64,000 bases of DNA. Origin: RPQJ01 sp963846885 (lineage in GTDB: Bacteria > Pseudomonadota > Gammaproteobacteria > Steroidobacterales > Steroidobacteraceae). Position 1 is the first letter of the stretch. Every line of letters begins with the position of its first letter. This document shows positions 63,995 through 64,000 of this stretch, piece by piece. The DNA lies in NCBI GenBank assembly GCA_963846885.1, contig CAWJXS010000002.1, forward strand, positions 62,001 to 126,000, written 5' to 3'. Made by a program: the position numbers and the translations under genes. A model generated the notes under the pieces. It was not told the DNA's origin. It did no database searches and worked only from the letters and a program-made list of their open reading frames with translations.

Positions 63995-64000
63995 GGAGAG

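Overview
The window is 64 kb of GC-rich, gene-dense bacterial chromosome. It has about 58 protein genes on both strands, one tRNA gene, two copies of a 0.36 kb inverted-repeat element, and no recognisable prophage, IS transposase or CRISPR array. Gene content (TruC, MutY, YggX, RraA, a Tat-exported HiPIP, an Lrp-controlled bkd operon, two ECF sigma/anti-sigma pairs) suggests a gammaproteobacterium, possibly near Steroidobacterales, Nevskiales or Xanthomonadales. That placement is inference, because no rRNA or ribosomal protein gene is present.

Layout. 1-8.2 kb: the end of a TPR protein, an SDR/truC pair divergent from a MEST-like alpha/beta hydrolase, a rhomboid protease, a putative esterase, an exported S9 peptidase and a Rieske oxygenase. 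8.2-14.9 kb: a small exported protein, a GIY-YIG protein, two phytoene-desaturase-like FAD enzymes with a frameshifted GcvT-like protein, folE and a second rhomboid. 15-22.6 kb: an S33-type hydrolase, a NatAB-type ABC exporter, an SGNH esterase, a gamma-glutamyltransferase and an M20 amidohydrolase. 22.7-28.9 kb: ECF sigma, anti-sigma and DUF4097 protein, a FlgO/TPR membrane protein, mutY, repeat copy 1, a DUF423 protein and yggX. 28.9-34.6 kb: rraA, hsp20, HiPIP, a YbhN-like flippase-type protein, a renalase-like oxidoreductase, a ThDP enzyme, then repeat copy 2.

35-41 kb: branched-chain amino-acid catabolism (Lrp regulator, then E1alpha, E1beta, E2, branched-chain aminotransferase and an SDR). 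41-44.1 kb: a second ECF sigma/anti-sigma pair divergent from a small DUF6249-type membrane protein, a PQQ-type sugar dehydrogenase and a CAU tRNA. 44.2-47.9 kb: a tightly overlapping ATP-grasp, methyltransferase and membrane-sulfatase cassette of unknown role. 48-49.8 kb: an M48 protease and a small protein with a Fur-box-like site. 49.8-56.6 kb: a cyanophycin cluster on the minus strand (iadA, cyanophycinase, cphA, and a second Mur-ligase-type synthetase) covering both synthesis and complete breakdown. 56.7-61.7 kb: a lysine-rich peptide, a beta-carbonic anhydrase, then a GltS carrier, a TAXI binding lipoprotein and an MHS transporter in one run. The end holds a vanadium-haloperoxidase-like protein and an outer-membrane protein.

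Two observations stand out. First, the two copies of the 358-360 bp element each sit between convergent genes, and in all four cases the flanking gene ends at a TAG that is the first triplet of the element's terminal inverted repeat. Second, five otherwise intact reading frames (six breaks including a C-run case) are frameshifted, and five breaks are repaired by deleting one G from a G-run followed by C. That pattern points to systematic consensus errors more than to six independent pseudogenes.
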